Shown here: piece by piece, positions 23,575 through 31,736 of the stretch | How positions within the stretch are numbered: position 1 is the first letter of the stretch | Layout: each line of letters begins with the position of its first letter | NCBI GenBank assembly: GCA_015061185.1 | Contig: SUWZ01000003.1 | Span: forward strand, 1-64,000 | From: Bacteroidales bacterium | Lineage (GTDB): Bacteria > Bacteroidota > Bacteroidia > Bacteroidales > Paludibacteraceae | Direction of reading: 5' to 3' | DNA: 64,000 nt | Program-made: the position numbers and the translations under genes | The notes under the pieces: model-generated | Databases searched by the model: none | Told to the model about the DNA's origin: nothing | Seen by the model: only the letters and a program-made list of their open reading frames with translations

Positions 23575-25023
23575 ATGTGCAGGGATTGTATTGTGAGAAT
23601 GAAAGCAGCTCAACCTCGTATTTTTGGAATGGATTTTCCGAAGGGTGTTGATTGGGAAATTAAAGAGGGTGAGCAATGGTGTGTTTTAGGTAAAAATGGT
23701 TCAGGAAAAACTTTGTTGGCAGATCTTTTATCTGGAAGATATGCCGTGGGGAGAGGAGAGATTAATTACCTCTTTTGGAACGAGGATATAAAGCAAAAAT
23801 ATGCGTGGTCTTATCCCACGGAAGCGATAAAAAAAGTTTCGTTTGAGTCTGCCTATCTTTTGTCTGATTACAAGAATATGTATTATCAACAGCGGTTTCA
23901 TGCCTTAGAAAATGAAACAACACCCACTGTAGAGGAGTTATTGATGGAGGTGAAGGACGATGAGACCTACCTTGCATGGTTGTGTGAAAAGTTGCATTTG
24001 GATGTGTTGTTATCTAAGCGTCTTATAATGCTTTCTTCAGGAGAATTGAGGCGTTTGTTGATTTTTTTAGCATTGATTTCTCGTCCTAAATTGGTGATTT
24101 TCGATAACCCTTTCATTGGGTTAGATGTTCAAATGCGAGAAGAATTGGAAGATTTTTTTGAAGAGTTAGCATCGTTTCAAAACATGATTTTTCTAGTTCC
24201 TGCCAAGAATGAAATTCCTCGTGTGGTTAATCGTTTTTTGCTGGCAGAAGGGTTATGCTTTCGGGTGATTGAAACTCCTGAAGAGTTCAAAGAAGCGAAG
24301 GCGAATCTAAATTTTAGAGCAGAATTGCCAATTCCTTTGTTGGAGGACAAGGTAGAGTCGGACTATTTGTTCAGGATGAAGAATATAAATGTAAGCTATA
24401 AGGATATTAAGGTTTTTTCCAATTTGACATGGGAGGTAAGAAGAGGCGAGAAGTGGGCATTGTTGGGGCGTAACGGCTCCGGGAAATCAACCTTATTGAG
24501 TTTGTTGGCAGCGGATAATCCGAAGGGATATGCTTTGGATTTGGAAATCTTTGGAAGAAAAAGAGGCAGTGGCGAGAGTATTTGGGATATCAAAAAACAC
24601 ATAGGTTATATTTCGTCAGAAATGCATCTCTACTTTAGAGAAGATCAACCCTGCCTGAAAATTGTTGCATCAGGTTTGTTTGATACAATCGGTTTGTTTC
24701 GTTCTTGCAGCGAAGAGCAGAATGAGTTAGCAATGAAGTGGATGAAACTATTGAGTATTGATTATTTGAAAGACCGTTCATTTTTGAAAATCTCAGGAGG
24801 GGAGCAACGCTTGGTTTTATTGGCACGAACCATGGTTAAAAATCCCAATTTACTCATATTGGATGAGCCTTTGCATGGTTTGGATATATACCATAAATCG
24901 TTAGCAAGAATGTTGATTGAGCAATATTCAGAGCAAACGGGTAAGAGTTTGATATATGTAACACATAAAAAGGAGGAGATTCCTAATTGCGTTGAAAAGG
25001 TGTTTGAATTGCAAAAGTTGTGA
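23575..25023 (+). CDS. Twin-cassette ABC ATPase (ModF-like)
   Basis: A 482-residue protein of two ABC ATPase domains in tandem without membrane segments. Cassette 1 has Walker A LGKNGSGKTLL and a weak signature LSSGELRRLL; cassette 2 has Walker A LGRNGSGKSTLL, signature ISGGEQRLVLL and Walker B LLILDEPLHGLD. In cassette 1 Walker B reads LVIFDNPFIGLD, with Asn where the catalytic Glu is expected, so that site is probably inactive. The arrangement resembles E. coli ModF, whose role is unclear. The ORF-track GTG start is replaced by the ATG two codons later. Confidence 0.87.
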   Translation: MCRDCIVRMKAAQPRIFGMDFPKGVDWEIKEGEQWCVLGKNGSGKTLLADLLSGRYAVGRGEINYLFWNEDIKQKYAWSYPTEAIKKVSFESAYLLSDYKNMYYQQRFHALENETTPTVEELLMEVKDDETYLAWLCEKLHLDVLLSKRLIMLSSGELRRLLIFLALISRPKLVIFDNPFIGLDVQMREELEDFFEELASFQNMIFLVPAKNEIPRVVNRFLLAEGLCFRVIETPEEFKEAKANLNFRAELPIPLLEDKVESDYLFRMKNINVSYKDIKVFSNLTWEVRRGEKWALLGRNGSGKSTLLSLLAADNPKGYALDLEIFGRKRGSGESIWDIKKHIGYISSEMHLYFREDQPCLKIVASGLFDTIGLFRSCSEEQNELAMKWMKLLSIDYLKDRSFLKISGGEQRLVLLARTMVKNPNLLILDEPLHGLDIYHKSLARMLIEQYSEQTGKSLIYVTHKKEEIPNCVEKVFELQKL

Positions 25024-25064
25024 AATCTATAGTTGTTAAATTAGAACTTGTAAAAATTTGAAGT

Positions 25065-25259
25065 ATGAAAACATCTCCTAAAAAGAATGAAAAATTTCTT
25101 ATTCTGCTTAAAGAATTTTTTTCATGGTTGGCATACCAAAATGTTAGGGCGCAAGTTGTAGTCTTTTTAACTATTTTTCTTGTGTTATTTTTGTTCGGGA
25201 AGATAACAATTGAATTTGTTCAGGATTGTTATGAGTTAATTTTGTTGTGGTTCGATTAA
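25065..25259 (+). CDS. Small single-helix membrane protein
   Basis: A 64-residue protein with a basic N-terminus (MKTSPKKNEKF), an amphipathic stretch, one membrane helix (AQVVVFLTIFLVLFLFGKI) and a short acidic tail. It begins 41 bases after the ABC ATPase stop in the same direction and so could be in the same transcript. I recognise no family. It is accepted because it follows closely, starts with ATG and has a coherent composition, but a chance ORF is possible. Confidence 0.5.
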   Translation: MKTSPKKNEKFLILLKEFFSWLAYQNVRAQVVVFLTIFLVLFLFGKITIEFVQDCYELILLWFD

Positions 25260-25280
25260 GAAACCTTTAAAATTAATTTT

Positions 25281-25328
25281 GAGTTTCACTCTCAAATATG
25301 CTCGAAATAAAATTTAAACAACTTTTAA
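25281..25328. repeat. Solo end of the inverted-repeat family
   Basis: GAGTTTCACTCTCAAATATGCTCGAAATAAAATTTAAACAACTTTT joins an internal piece of the family (GAGTTTCACTCTC, also at 37,559) directly to the terminal repeat. The opposite terminal repeat is missing, so this is a deleted copy. Confidence 0.65.
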
Positions 25329-25410
25329 ACCCTTTATAGAAATTACCCAAGACGACTTTAAATTTCAAAATAAATGATTATCTTGCGAAAAAAATTAAAT
25401 TGAGAAAGTT

Positions 25411-25845
25411 ATGAAAACAATAGTAAAGAAAATTTTTTTAGCAGTAGGTTTTGTTTTTTTTGCAAGTATGAGTTTTGCGCAAAAGAACAAAGGACCCGAG
25501 TTTTTGTTAGTGGAAGGTATTACATCATGTGATACAGTTTGGGTAATTCTTGATAAAAATCCGGAGTATCCAGGGGGAATGCCGGAGTTATACCATCTTA
25601 TAAATAAAAAGATGAAAAATCCGCAAGACTTAAATCCTTTGATTACCACGCACCGACTTATGATTCGTCTTCTTGTAGATGCCGATGGAAATGTTGTAGA
25701 GAAGAAGGTATTGCGGCCATTAGATCCGGAGCGTACAGCAGATGTAATGCAAGCTATAGAGCAGTTGCCAAAATTGATTCCCGGAGAGAAGAAGGGCAGA
25801 AAAGTCTGTTCCTATTTTATGGCAAGTATTAATTTCTCGCATTAA
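25411..25845 (+). CDS. Secreted TonB C-terminal-like protein
   Basis: A 144-residue exported protein with signal peptide KKIFLAVGFVFFASMSFAQ. The mature part resembles the TonB C-terminal domain repeated in Bacteroidetes: an EYPGGMPELYHLINKKM segment, then LMIRLLVDADGNVVEKKVLRPLDPE and a final PKLIPGEKKGRKVCSYF. There is no membrane anchor or proline-rich linker, so it cannot act as a classic energy-transducing TonB; a periplasmic accessory role is possible. It is a single gene bounded by a repeat upstream and the rplU leader downstream. Confidence 0.8.
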   Translation: MKTIVKKIFLAVGFVFFASMSFAQKNKGPEFLLVEGITSCDTVWVILDKNPEYPGGMPELYHLINKKMKNPQDLNPLITTHRLMIRLLVDADGNVVEKKVLRPLDPERTADVMQAIEQLPKLIPGEKKGRKVCSYFMASINFSH

Positions 25846-25956
25846 AGAGGGTAGTTTAAGATGGCTGAAATCTCTATGTAATGATAGAATTCGACTTGAT
25901 TAGAGGAATTTATTGGAATTTCTTAAAAAATAATCGTTAAATAAAAAAAAAAGTAC

Positions 25957-26039
25957 TATCTTTGCATCCGATTTTTCCTACGTGGTACGAATAAGTGGCG
26001 AAAGTCCACCACCGGAAGTAACTTTAATAGTATAATTAA
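25957..26039 (+). promoter_or_regulatory. rplU promoter and structured leader
   Basis: TATCTTTG at 25,957-25,964 fits the -7 box. About 70 bases of transcribed leader follow. They contain GTGGCGAAAGTCCAC, a short stem with a purine-rich loop, and a further CCACCGG. Leaders of ribosomal-protein operons often bind the encoded protein to repress translation; that this one does is inference. Confidence 0.45.
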
Positions 26040-26351
26040 ATGTACGCTATTGTAGAAATTGCAGGACAACAATTCAAGGTAGAAAAGGACCAAAAATTGT
26101 ATGTTCATCGTTTAGACGCAGAACGTGGTTCTGTTGTTGAATTTGACAAAGTGTTGTTGGTTGACAATGACGGAAAAGTAGTAGTTGGTTCTCCTGTAGT
26201 GGAGGGTGCGAAAGTAACTGCAGAGGTTGTTTCTCACGTAAAAGCTGACAAGGTAATCGTTTTTCACAAGAAGAGAAGAAAAGGTTATCGTAAAAAGAAT
26301 GGTCATCGTCAATGTATGACAGAGTTGAAAATTAATAACGTAGTTGCTTAA
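26040..26351 (+). CDS. rplU: 50S ribosomal protein L21
   Basis: A 103-residue ribosomal protein that binds 23S rRNA in the large subunit. The N-terminus [20 protein letters not shown] and the C-terminal [13 protein letters not shown] are diagnostic of bL21. Full length. It is first of the rplU-rpmA operon, with 19 bases between the genes, and the pair shares one promoter and terminator. Confidence 0.97.
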   Translation: MYAIVEIAGQQFKVEKDQKLYVHRLDAERGSVVEFDKVLLVDNDGKVVVGSPVVEGAKVTAEVVSHVKADKVIVFHKKRRKGYRKKNGHRQCMTELKINNVVA

Positions 26352-26370
26352 CTTTTAAATTTGTAAGAAA

Positions 26371-26634
26371 ATGGCACACAAAAAAGGAGTTGGTAGTTCC
26401 AAGAACGGTCGTGAGTCAGCAAGTAAGCGACTCGGAGTAAAATTGTATGGTGGCCAATTTGCCAAAGCTGGTAATATTTTGGTTCGTCAACGTGGTACAG
26501 TTCATCATCCAGGTGAAAATGTAGGAATCGGAAAAGATCATACATTGTTCGCTTTAGTTGATGGTAAAGTAGTATTTAGAAAGAAGAAAGATAATCGTTC
26601 ATACGTTTCTGTAGATCCTATCGTTGCAGAATAA
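26371..26634 (+). CDS. rpmA: 50S ribosomal protein L27
   Basis: An 87-residue bL27, near the peptidyl-transferase centre. The N-terminus [16 protein letters not shown] starts with the mature form directly and needs no propeptide cleavage, unlike in Firmicutes. [10 protein letters not shown] and [17 protein letters not shown] are conserved. It is second in the rplU operon and followed by an intrinsic terminator. Confidence 0.97.
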   Translation: MAHKKGVGSSKNGRESASKRLGVKLYGGQFAKAGNILVRQRGTVHHPGENVGIGKDHTLFALVDGKVVFRKKKDNRSYVSVDPIVAE

Positions 26635-26656
26635 GATTATTTTCTTGATAAAAATT

Positions 26657-26699
26657 AAAAAGTGCGTCAGTAATGGTGCACTTTTTTTGTTTTTTTTAT
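26657..26699 (+). terminator. Rho-independent terminator of rplU-rpmA
   Basis: AAGTGC pairs with GCACTT around a 12-base loop and is followed by a long T-run. It stands 20 bases after the rpmA stop. Confidence 0.75.
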
Positions 26700-26736
26700 A
26701 CCTTAGTCGCGCTTATGTTATTTAAAATATTAAACC

Positions 26737-29289
26737 ATGAAAAAAATTACACTTTTAGTTATTCTGAGTTTTTGCACTCTTGTTATGGGTGTAACGAGTG
26801 CATTTGCTGCGCCGGATCCTAATTTCCATATTTATATCTGTTTTGGACAGTCTAATATGGAAGGTGCGGGTCAAGTTGAACAATCTGATAAAGTAAATGT
26901 AAATGAACGTTTCCGTATGATGGCAACTGTTAGTTGTAACGGAAGTCGAGAGATGGGGAAATGGTACACTGCTGTTCCTCCTTTGGCGAGGTGTAATACC
27001 GGATTATCTCCTGCAGATTATTTTGGAAGAACTTTGGTGGAAAAGTTAGATGAGAATATTCGAGTTGGTGTTATTGTTGTAGCAGTTGGAGGTGCTGATA
27101 TTCAGTTATTTGAACAAGATGGTTATCAATCCTATATCAATACGGCTGCAGATTGGTTGAAAAATTGGGCAAAAGAGTATGATTATAATTGCTATAAACG
27201 TATCATAGATATGGCAAAAATAGCTCAACAAGATGGGGTCATAAAGGGTATTCTTGTACATCAGGGAGAGACCAATAATATGCAACAAAATTGGCCTAAT
27301 CGCTTGAAAGCTATTTATGAGAGTATGCTGTCTGACTTAAATTTAAAAGGGGAGGATGTTCCTCTATTGGTAGGTGAAACCCGTAGAGATGGTGTTTGTA
27401 GTGGTCACAATCAGGTGATTGCGAATGTTCCTAATGTGATTCCTAATTCGTATGTTATCTCTTCGGAGGGCTTGGAAAAAACAAACGATGACTATCATTT
27501 CTCTGCGCAAGGTTATCGTGATTTTGGAAAACGTTATGCAGAGCAAATGCTGAAATTGCTCCCTGCAAGTTCTGAGCCGGAATCAGGCAATCAGTCAGGG
27601 GAGAGTGGATCTACAGATGATGTTGACGAAAAGCCTATTACAGGGCCTAAAGGTGGAGCAGACTTATATGTGAATGGTCGTAGAATTTATGCGTATGCAC
27701 CTAATGGACTAACCTCTAATCGTCCGTTGCTTATTTCTTGTCATGGTATGGATCAAAGTATAGAGTATCAGCGCAATCAGGCAAAATGGGAACAGATTGC
27801 TGATACTGCTAATTTTTTGGTTGTTTATCCTGCGGGAGGTACGGGGTATTCTACTTGGGATATAAGTGGCGACCAAGATGTTAATTTTATTTTGTCTATC
27901 ATTGATGAAATGCACAAACAATATAATATTGACAAATCACGCGTTTACATGTCCGGTTTCTCAATGGGAGGAATGCTCACATATCATTTGATGGCTAAAA
28001 TTCCGGATAGAATTGCTGCTTTTGCTCCTGTTTCCGGACATTTGATGGGCGGAGGCTCATACTCTAATGTAAGACCTCTTCCGCTTATTCATGTGCATGG
28101 TACGAGCGATAGTGTAGTCCCATACGATGGTTCAACCGACTATGTAAATGGTTGGGCTAAACAGAATGGATGCAACAGTACTCCTATTGTTACTCAATAC
28201 AATAACGGCAGTCCATCTTGCAAAAAAGAGGTTTGGACAGGAGGAGAATGCGAAACGGAGGTTGTTCGCATCTCTTTCAACGGACGTGATCATGAGCATA
28301 ACAACTCCGGAGCTTTGCATACAAGTCGCGAAATTTGGAATTTTGTGAAGAACTATTCTCTTGAATGTGGAAAAGTAGGTTCTAATGGTATTACTTTCTC
28401 TTCTCCATCTTCTAGTGGGAAATATTCTGATGGAGATGTTCTTCCTATCTCTGTGAAGGTTGGTAGCAAGGTCGAGGCAACTAAAATTGTTTTCAGCATA
28501 GATGGTGATGAGTTGACTACTATTTCTTCAGAACCTTGGTCAACAAAATGGACTGCAACATCAGGAAACCATGTGATAAAGGCTGTGGCAACAATGTCAG
28601 ATGGTTCAACTTTTGAAGCTGAAACTAAAATTTTTGTAAACGTGCCACAGACTCCTTTCAATGAAGTTCCGGCTGTGGTTCCGGGTAAAATAGAGGCGGA
28701 AGAGTTTGACTTAGGAGGAGATGGTTATGCTTATTATGACTTAGACTCTGAGAATAGAAATGGTGGCGACCGTGAAGAGGGTGTGGACATGAGCAACACG
28801 GCAATTGGTTACACTCAGAAGGGTGAGTGGCTCGAATATACCATAGAAGTAGAACAAGATGGAAAATATACAATGAGTGCTTCTGTTGCTTCAGGAGCTG
28901 ATGGATCATCTTTTAAACTTTATATTGATAATGAAGCAGTGACTGATGTTATTGAAGTCCCTAATACCGGCGATTGGGAAACGTTTGTTACGGTTGATTC
29001 TGAGATTGATTTACTGACCATCGGAAAGCATATTCTTAAGTTAGAAATTACAGGAGATTGGTTAGATATGGATTATATGCAATTTTCTCTGATTTCTGAA
29101 GGAACCGGTGTTAAAGTACCTTTGGCAGACTTCTTTGTAGGAGGCGACGATTGCACCGTTTATAGTTTGTTAGGTCAGCAAATTAAGACCATCAAGTGTA
29201 GAGACGACTTGCGTCGATTGCCTTCCGGAGTTTACCTGCTTAAAAGTAATGTTACGGGGCAAGTGAAGAAGATTGTTATATCGGAATAA
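26737..29289 (+). CDS. Secreted multidomain carbohydrate esterase with T9SS signal
   Basis: An 850-residue exported enzyme. Signal peptide 1-24. SGNH/sialate-O-acetylesterase-like (CE6-type) domain about 28-278: GQSNMEG with Ser39, DDYH at 251-254. Linker rich in Ser/Gly/Glu 278-305. PHB-depolymerase/feruloyl-esterase-type (CE1-like) alpha/beta hydrolase 306-545: GFSMGG with Ser409, Asp458 in GTSDS, His near RDHEH. Ig-like domain 550-635. CBM6 about 648-785 (KIEAEEFDLGGDGYAYYD, NTAIGYTQKGEWLEY). Type A T9SS sorting domain 795-850 (VYSLLGQQI, LPSGVYLLK). Together this suggests removal of acetyl and feruloyl groups from xylan outside the cell; the substrate is inferred. Terminators flank it, so it is monocistronic. 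Confidence 0.9.
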   Translation: MKKITLLVILSFCTLVMGVTSAFAAPDPNFHIYICFGQSNMEGAGQVEQSDKVNVNERFRMMATVSCNGSREMGKWYTAVPPLARCNTGLSPADYFGRTLVEKLDENIRVGVIVVAVGGADIQLFEQDGYQSYINTAADWLKNWAKEYDYNCYKRIIDMAKIAQQDGVIKGILVHQGETNNMQQNWPNRLKAIYESMLSDLNLKGEDVPLLVGETRRDGVCSGHNQVIANVPNVIPNSYVISSEGLEKTNDDYHFSAQGYRDFGKRYAEQMLKLLPASSEPESGNQSGESGSTDDVDEKPITGPKGGADLYVNGRRIYAYAPNGLTSNRPLLISCHGMDQSIEYQRNQAKWEQIADTANFLVVYPAGGTGYSTWDISGDQDVNFILSIIDEMHKQYNIDKSRVYMSGFSMGGMLTYHLMAKIPDRIAAFAPVSGHLMGGGSYSNVRPLPLIHVHGTSDSVVPYDGSTDYVNGWAKQNGCNSTPIVTQYNNGSPSCKKEVWTGGECETEVVRISFNGRDHEHNNSGALHTSREIWNFVKNYSLECGKVGSNGITFSSPSSSGKYSDGDVLPISVKVGSKVEATKIVFSIDGDELTTISSEPWSTKWTATSGNHVIKAVATMSDGSTFEAETKIFVNVPQTPFNEVPAVVPGKIEAEEFDLGGDGYAYYDLDSENRNGGDREEGVDMSNTAIGYTQKGEWLEYTIEVEQDGKYTMSASVASGADGSSFKLYIDNEAVTDVIEVPNTGDWETFVTVDSEIDLLTIGKHILKLEITGDWLDMDYMQFSLISEGTGVKVPLADFFVGGDDCTVYSLLGQQIKTIKCRDDLRRLPSGVYLLKSNVTGQVKKIVISE

Positions 29290-29310
29290 ATATGATTTAA
29301 GATATACTGT

Positions 29311-29347
29311 AAAAAACGAAGTGCAAATAGGTGTACTTCGTTTTTTT
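29311..29347. terminator. Bidirectional terminator
   Basis: AAAAAACGAAGT and ACTTCGTTTTTTT form a stem with A-run and T-run on both sides, so it can act on either strand. It separates the esterase gene from the convergent uvrB. Confidence 0.75.
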
Positions 29348-29393
29348 ATCTCTTGCGTACGAAGTACATTTCGGAATAGGAAAATTACAATAC

Positions 29394-31409
29394 CTAATCA
29401 GCAGAGGATGTTTTTAGTTTATTTTCAAGTTGAACTATCAAATCTCGGTATTGAGCAGCTTCAATAAAATCTAAATTTTTGGCACATTTTTTCATCTCAA
29501 TTTTGGCCATTTCAATAGCTTTTTCTATCTCAGTTTTGGTTTGGTATGTACAATCGGTGGAGGCTACCATAGAGCGATTTTCGGTTTCTCTTTCAAGGTA
29601 ATATTCACTACCATCATTTTTGGATAAAATATTCTTTTTCTTACCATTAATAGCTTTAGGAGTGATGTTGTGTTCCAAGTTATACTGCATTTGCTTTTCC
29701 CTTCTTCGATTAGTTTCGTCAATTGTTTTCTGCATGCTTTTGGTGATTTTGTCAGCATACATAATAACTTTTCCATTGAGATTTCGAGCGGCTCTTCCTG
29801 CAGTTTGCGTCAAAGCTCTATGAGAGCGTAGCATACCCTCTTTGTCTGCGTCGATAATGGCGACCAAAGAAACTTGTGGCAGGTCTAATCCTTCACGAAG
29901 AAGATTGACTCCCACTAAAACATCAAAGAGTCCATTTCTGAGGTCATCCATAATTTGTACTCGCTCCAATGTATCTACGTCGGAGTGAATATAGTTACTA
30001 CGTATGCCCATCTTTTCTAAGTAAGCCTGAAGCTCTTCAGCCATTCGTTTGGTTAGAGTTGTAACCAAAGTACGTTCGTCCTTTTCATTCCTTTGGTGAA
30101 TCTCTTCAATTAGATCATCTATTTGATTTAAACTTGGTCGCACTTCAATAATAGGATCTAAAAGTCCTGTTGGGCGGATAATTTGTTCGACATAGATACC
30201 CTCTGATTTTGCCAATTCATAGTCTGCAGGAGTTGCACTAATATAAATACACTGACCCGCTAATTCTTCAAACTCCTCAAATTTTAAAGGTCTGTTATCC
30301 AATGCCGAAGGCAATCTAAATCCAAAATCAACAAGAGTGCGTTTGCGCGAAGCATCCCCGCCATACATGGCATGTATTTGAGGAATTGTAACATGACTTT
30401 CATCAATTACCAAAAGGTAATCCTTCGGGAAATAATCAAGGAGGCAGAATGGACGAGTGCCAGGTTTTCTCCCATCAAAATAGCGCGAATAATTCTCAAT
30501 GCCCGAGCAGTGTCCCAACTCTTTAATCATCTCCATGTCATAATTAACTCTTTCGTAGAGACGTTTGGCTTCGTAAGCCTTTCCGATTGATTGGAAATAC
30601 TCTACTTGAGCTGTTAAGTCATCTTGAATTTCGTTCAAAGCATTTTTTATCCGTTCTTGAGTCGTGACAAATAAGTTGGCAGGATATATGTTTATCTCCT
30701 TAAATTCATCTATTCGCAGACCTGACAAGGGGTCAATAGATTCGATTTCTTCAATTTCATCGCCCCAGAAATGCACACGAATAATGTAGTCTGTATAGGC
30801 CAAGAATATATCAACAGAATCACCTTTAACCCGAAATCTACCTCTGTCCAATTCAATTTCATTGCGCACATAAAGGCTTTCAACCAATTTTCTTAACAGA
30901 TGATTCATGCTAATGCAATCCCCCTGTTTTAGAGTAATCATTGTGCTGTGAAAGTCTTCCGGATTTCCGATTCCGTATAAACAAGAAACAGAAGAAACAA
31001 CTATTACATCTCTTCGTCCGGATAGCAGGGCAGAGGTGGTTGCTAACCGCAGTTTTTCCAATTCGTCATTGATAGCAAGATCTTTTTCTATGTAGGTGTC
31101 AGTTACAGGCAGGTAGGCTTCCGGTTGAAAATAGTCATAATAGGAGACAAAGTATTCCACAGCATTTTCCGGAAAAAAACTTTTGAATTCTCCATAAAGT
31201 TGAGCGGCCAACGTCTTGTTATGACTTAGTACAAGCGTTGGCCGTTTAACCTCTTTAATAACATTTGCAACAGTAAAAGTTTTACCCGAACCGGTTACGC
31301 CCAACAACGTTTGATGAGGAAGACCGGAATTAACACCATCAACCAACTCTTTGATGGCTTGAGGTTGGTCTCCTGTTGGAAGGTATTCCGATTGCAGGTT
31401 AAAATCCAT
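29394..31409 (-). CDS. uvrB: Excinuclease ABC subunit B
   Basis: A 671-residue DNA helicase-like subunit of nucleotide excision repair, loading on DNA with UvrA and recruiting UvrC. Walker A is GVTGSGKT, the beta-hairpin region is VSYYDYFQPEAYLP, the Walker B-like DESH is in LVIDESHVT, and helicase motif VI is QTAGRAARN. The C-terminal UVR motif (MAKIEMKKCAKNLDFIEAAQYRD) binds UvrC. Full length. It starts 17 bases after the PspC-domain gene and likely shares its promoter. Confidence 0.97.
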   Translation of the reverse strand: MDFNLQSEYLPTGDQPQAIKELVDGVNSGLPHQTLLGVTGSGKTFTVANVIKEVKRPTLVLSHNKTLAAQLYGEFKSFFPENAVEYFVSYYDYFQPEAYLPVTDTYIEKDLAINDELEKLRLATTSALLSGRRDVIVVSSVSCLYGIGNPEDFHSTMITLKQGDCISMNHLLRKLVESLYVRNEIELDRGRFRVKGDSVDIFLAYTDYIIRVHFWGDEIEEIESIDPLSGLRIDEFKEINIYPANLFVTTQERIKNALNEIQDDLTAQVEYFQSIGKAYEAKRLYERVNYDMEMIKELGHCSGIENYSRYFDGRKPGTRPFCLLDYFPKDYLLVIDESHVTIPQIHAMYGGDASRKRTLVDFGFRLPSALDNRPLKFEEFEELAGQCIYISATPADYELAKSEGIYVEQIIRPTGLLDPIIEVRPSLNQIDDLIEEIHQRNEKDERTLVTTLTKRMAEELQAYLEKMGIRSNYIHSDVDTLERVQIMDDLRNGLFDVLVGVNLLREGLDLPQVSLVAIIDADKEGMLRSHRALTQTAGRAARNLNGKVIMYADKITKSMQKTIDETNRRREKQMQYNLEHNITPKAINGKKKNILSKNDGSEYYLERETENRSMVASTDCTYQTKTEIEKAIEMAKIEMKKCAKNLDFIEAAQYRDLIVQLENKLKTSSAD

Positions 31410-31426
31410 TGTTGCTACCTCTAATC

Positions 31427-31609
31427 TTATTCTTCAGGAATTGCAATCCAACAAATTAAGTACACCCAGAAGAATATACTACCACTGCATATAGCAAGTA
31501 AAGCCCAAGCAATACGAACAATAGTAGGGTCTATTCCAAAATATTTAGCAACACCTGCAGCAACACCTGCAATCATACGATTTCTAGATCTTTTTAAACT
31601 CTTTTCCAT
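31427..31609 (-). CDS. PspC-domain small membrane protein
   Basis: A 60-residue protein consisting of one PspC domain. RSRNRMIAGVAAGVAKYFGIDPTIVRIAWALL is the family core and is followed by a hydrophobic hairpin ending WIAIPEE. PspC proteins sit in the inner membrane and take part in envelope stress sensing in some bacteria; single-domain forms have no proven role. It lies upstream of uvrB in one transcript, with a -7 box 33 bases before its start. Confidence 0.92.
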   Translation of the reverse strand: MEKSLKRSRNRMIAGVAAGVAKYFGIDPTIVRIAWALLAICSGSIFFWVYLICWIAIPEE

Positions 31610-31642
31610 TTCTGTTAGATTTAATTCGTTTTACAATTTTTG

Positions 31643-31650
31643 CAAAGGTA
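31643..31650 (-). promoter_or_regulatory. -7 box of pspC-uvrB
   Basis: On the minus strand TACCTTTG fits TAnnTTTG, 33 bases upstream of the PspC start. A -33 element is not evident. Confidence 0.5.
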
Positions 31651-31736
31651 CAATTTTTTTGTATTTATATATACGATTTGTCTTGAAACAGTATAATTTT
31701 AATTTTTTTTAGGGAGTTTCATCTTTGGGAAGAACC

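Noticed and set aside
23110-25023. tmRNA gene near smpB
   Set aside because: I looked for a tRNA-Ala-like end and tag frame around smpB and saw none.
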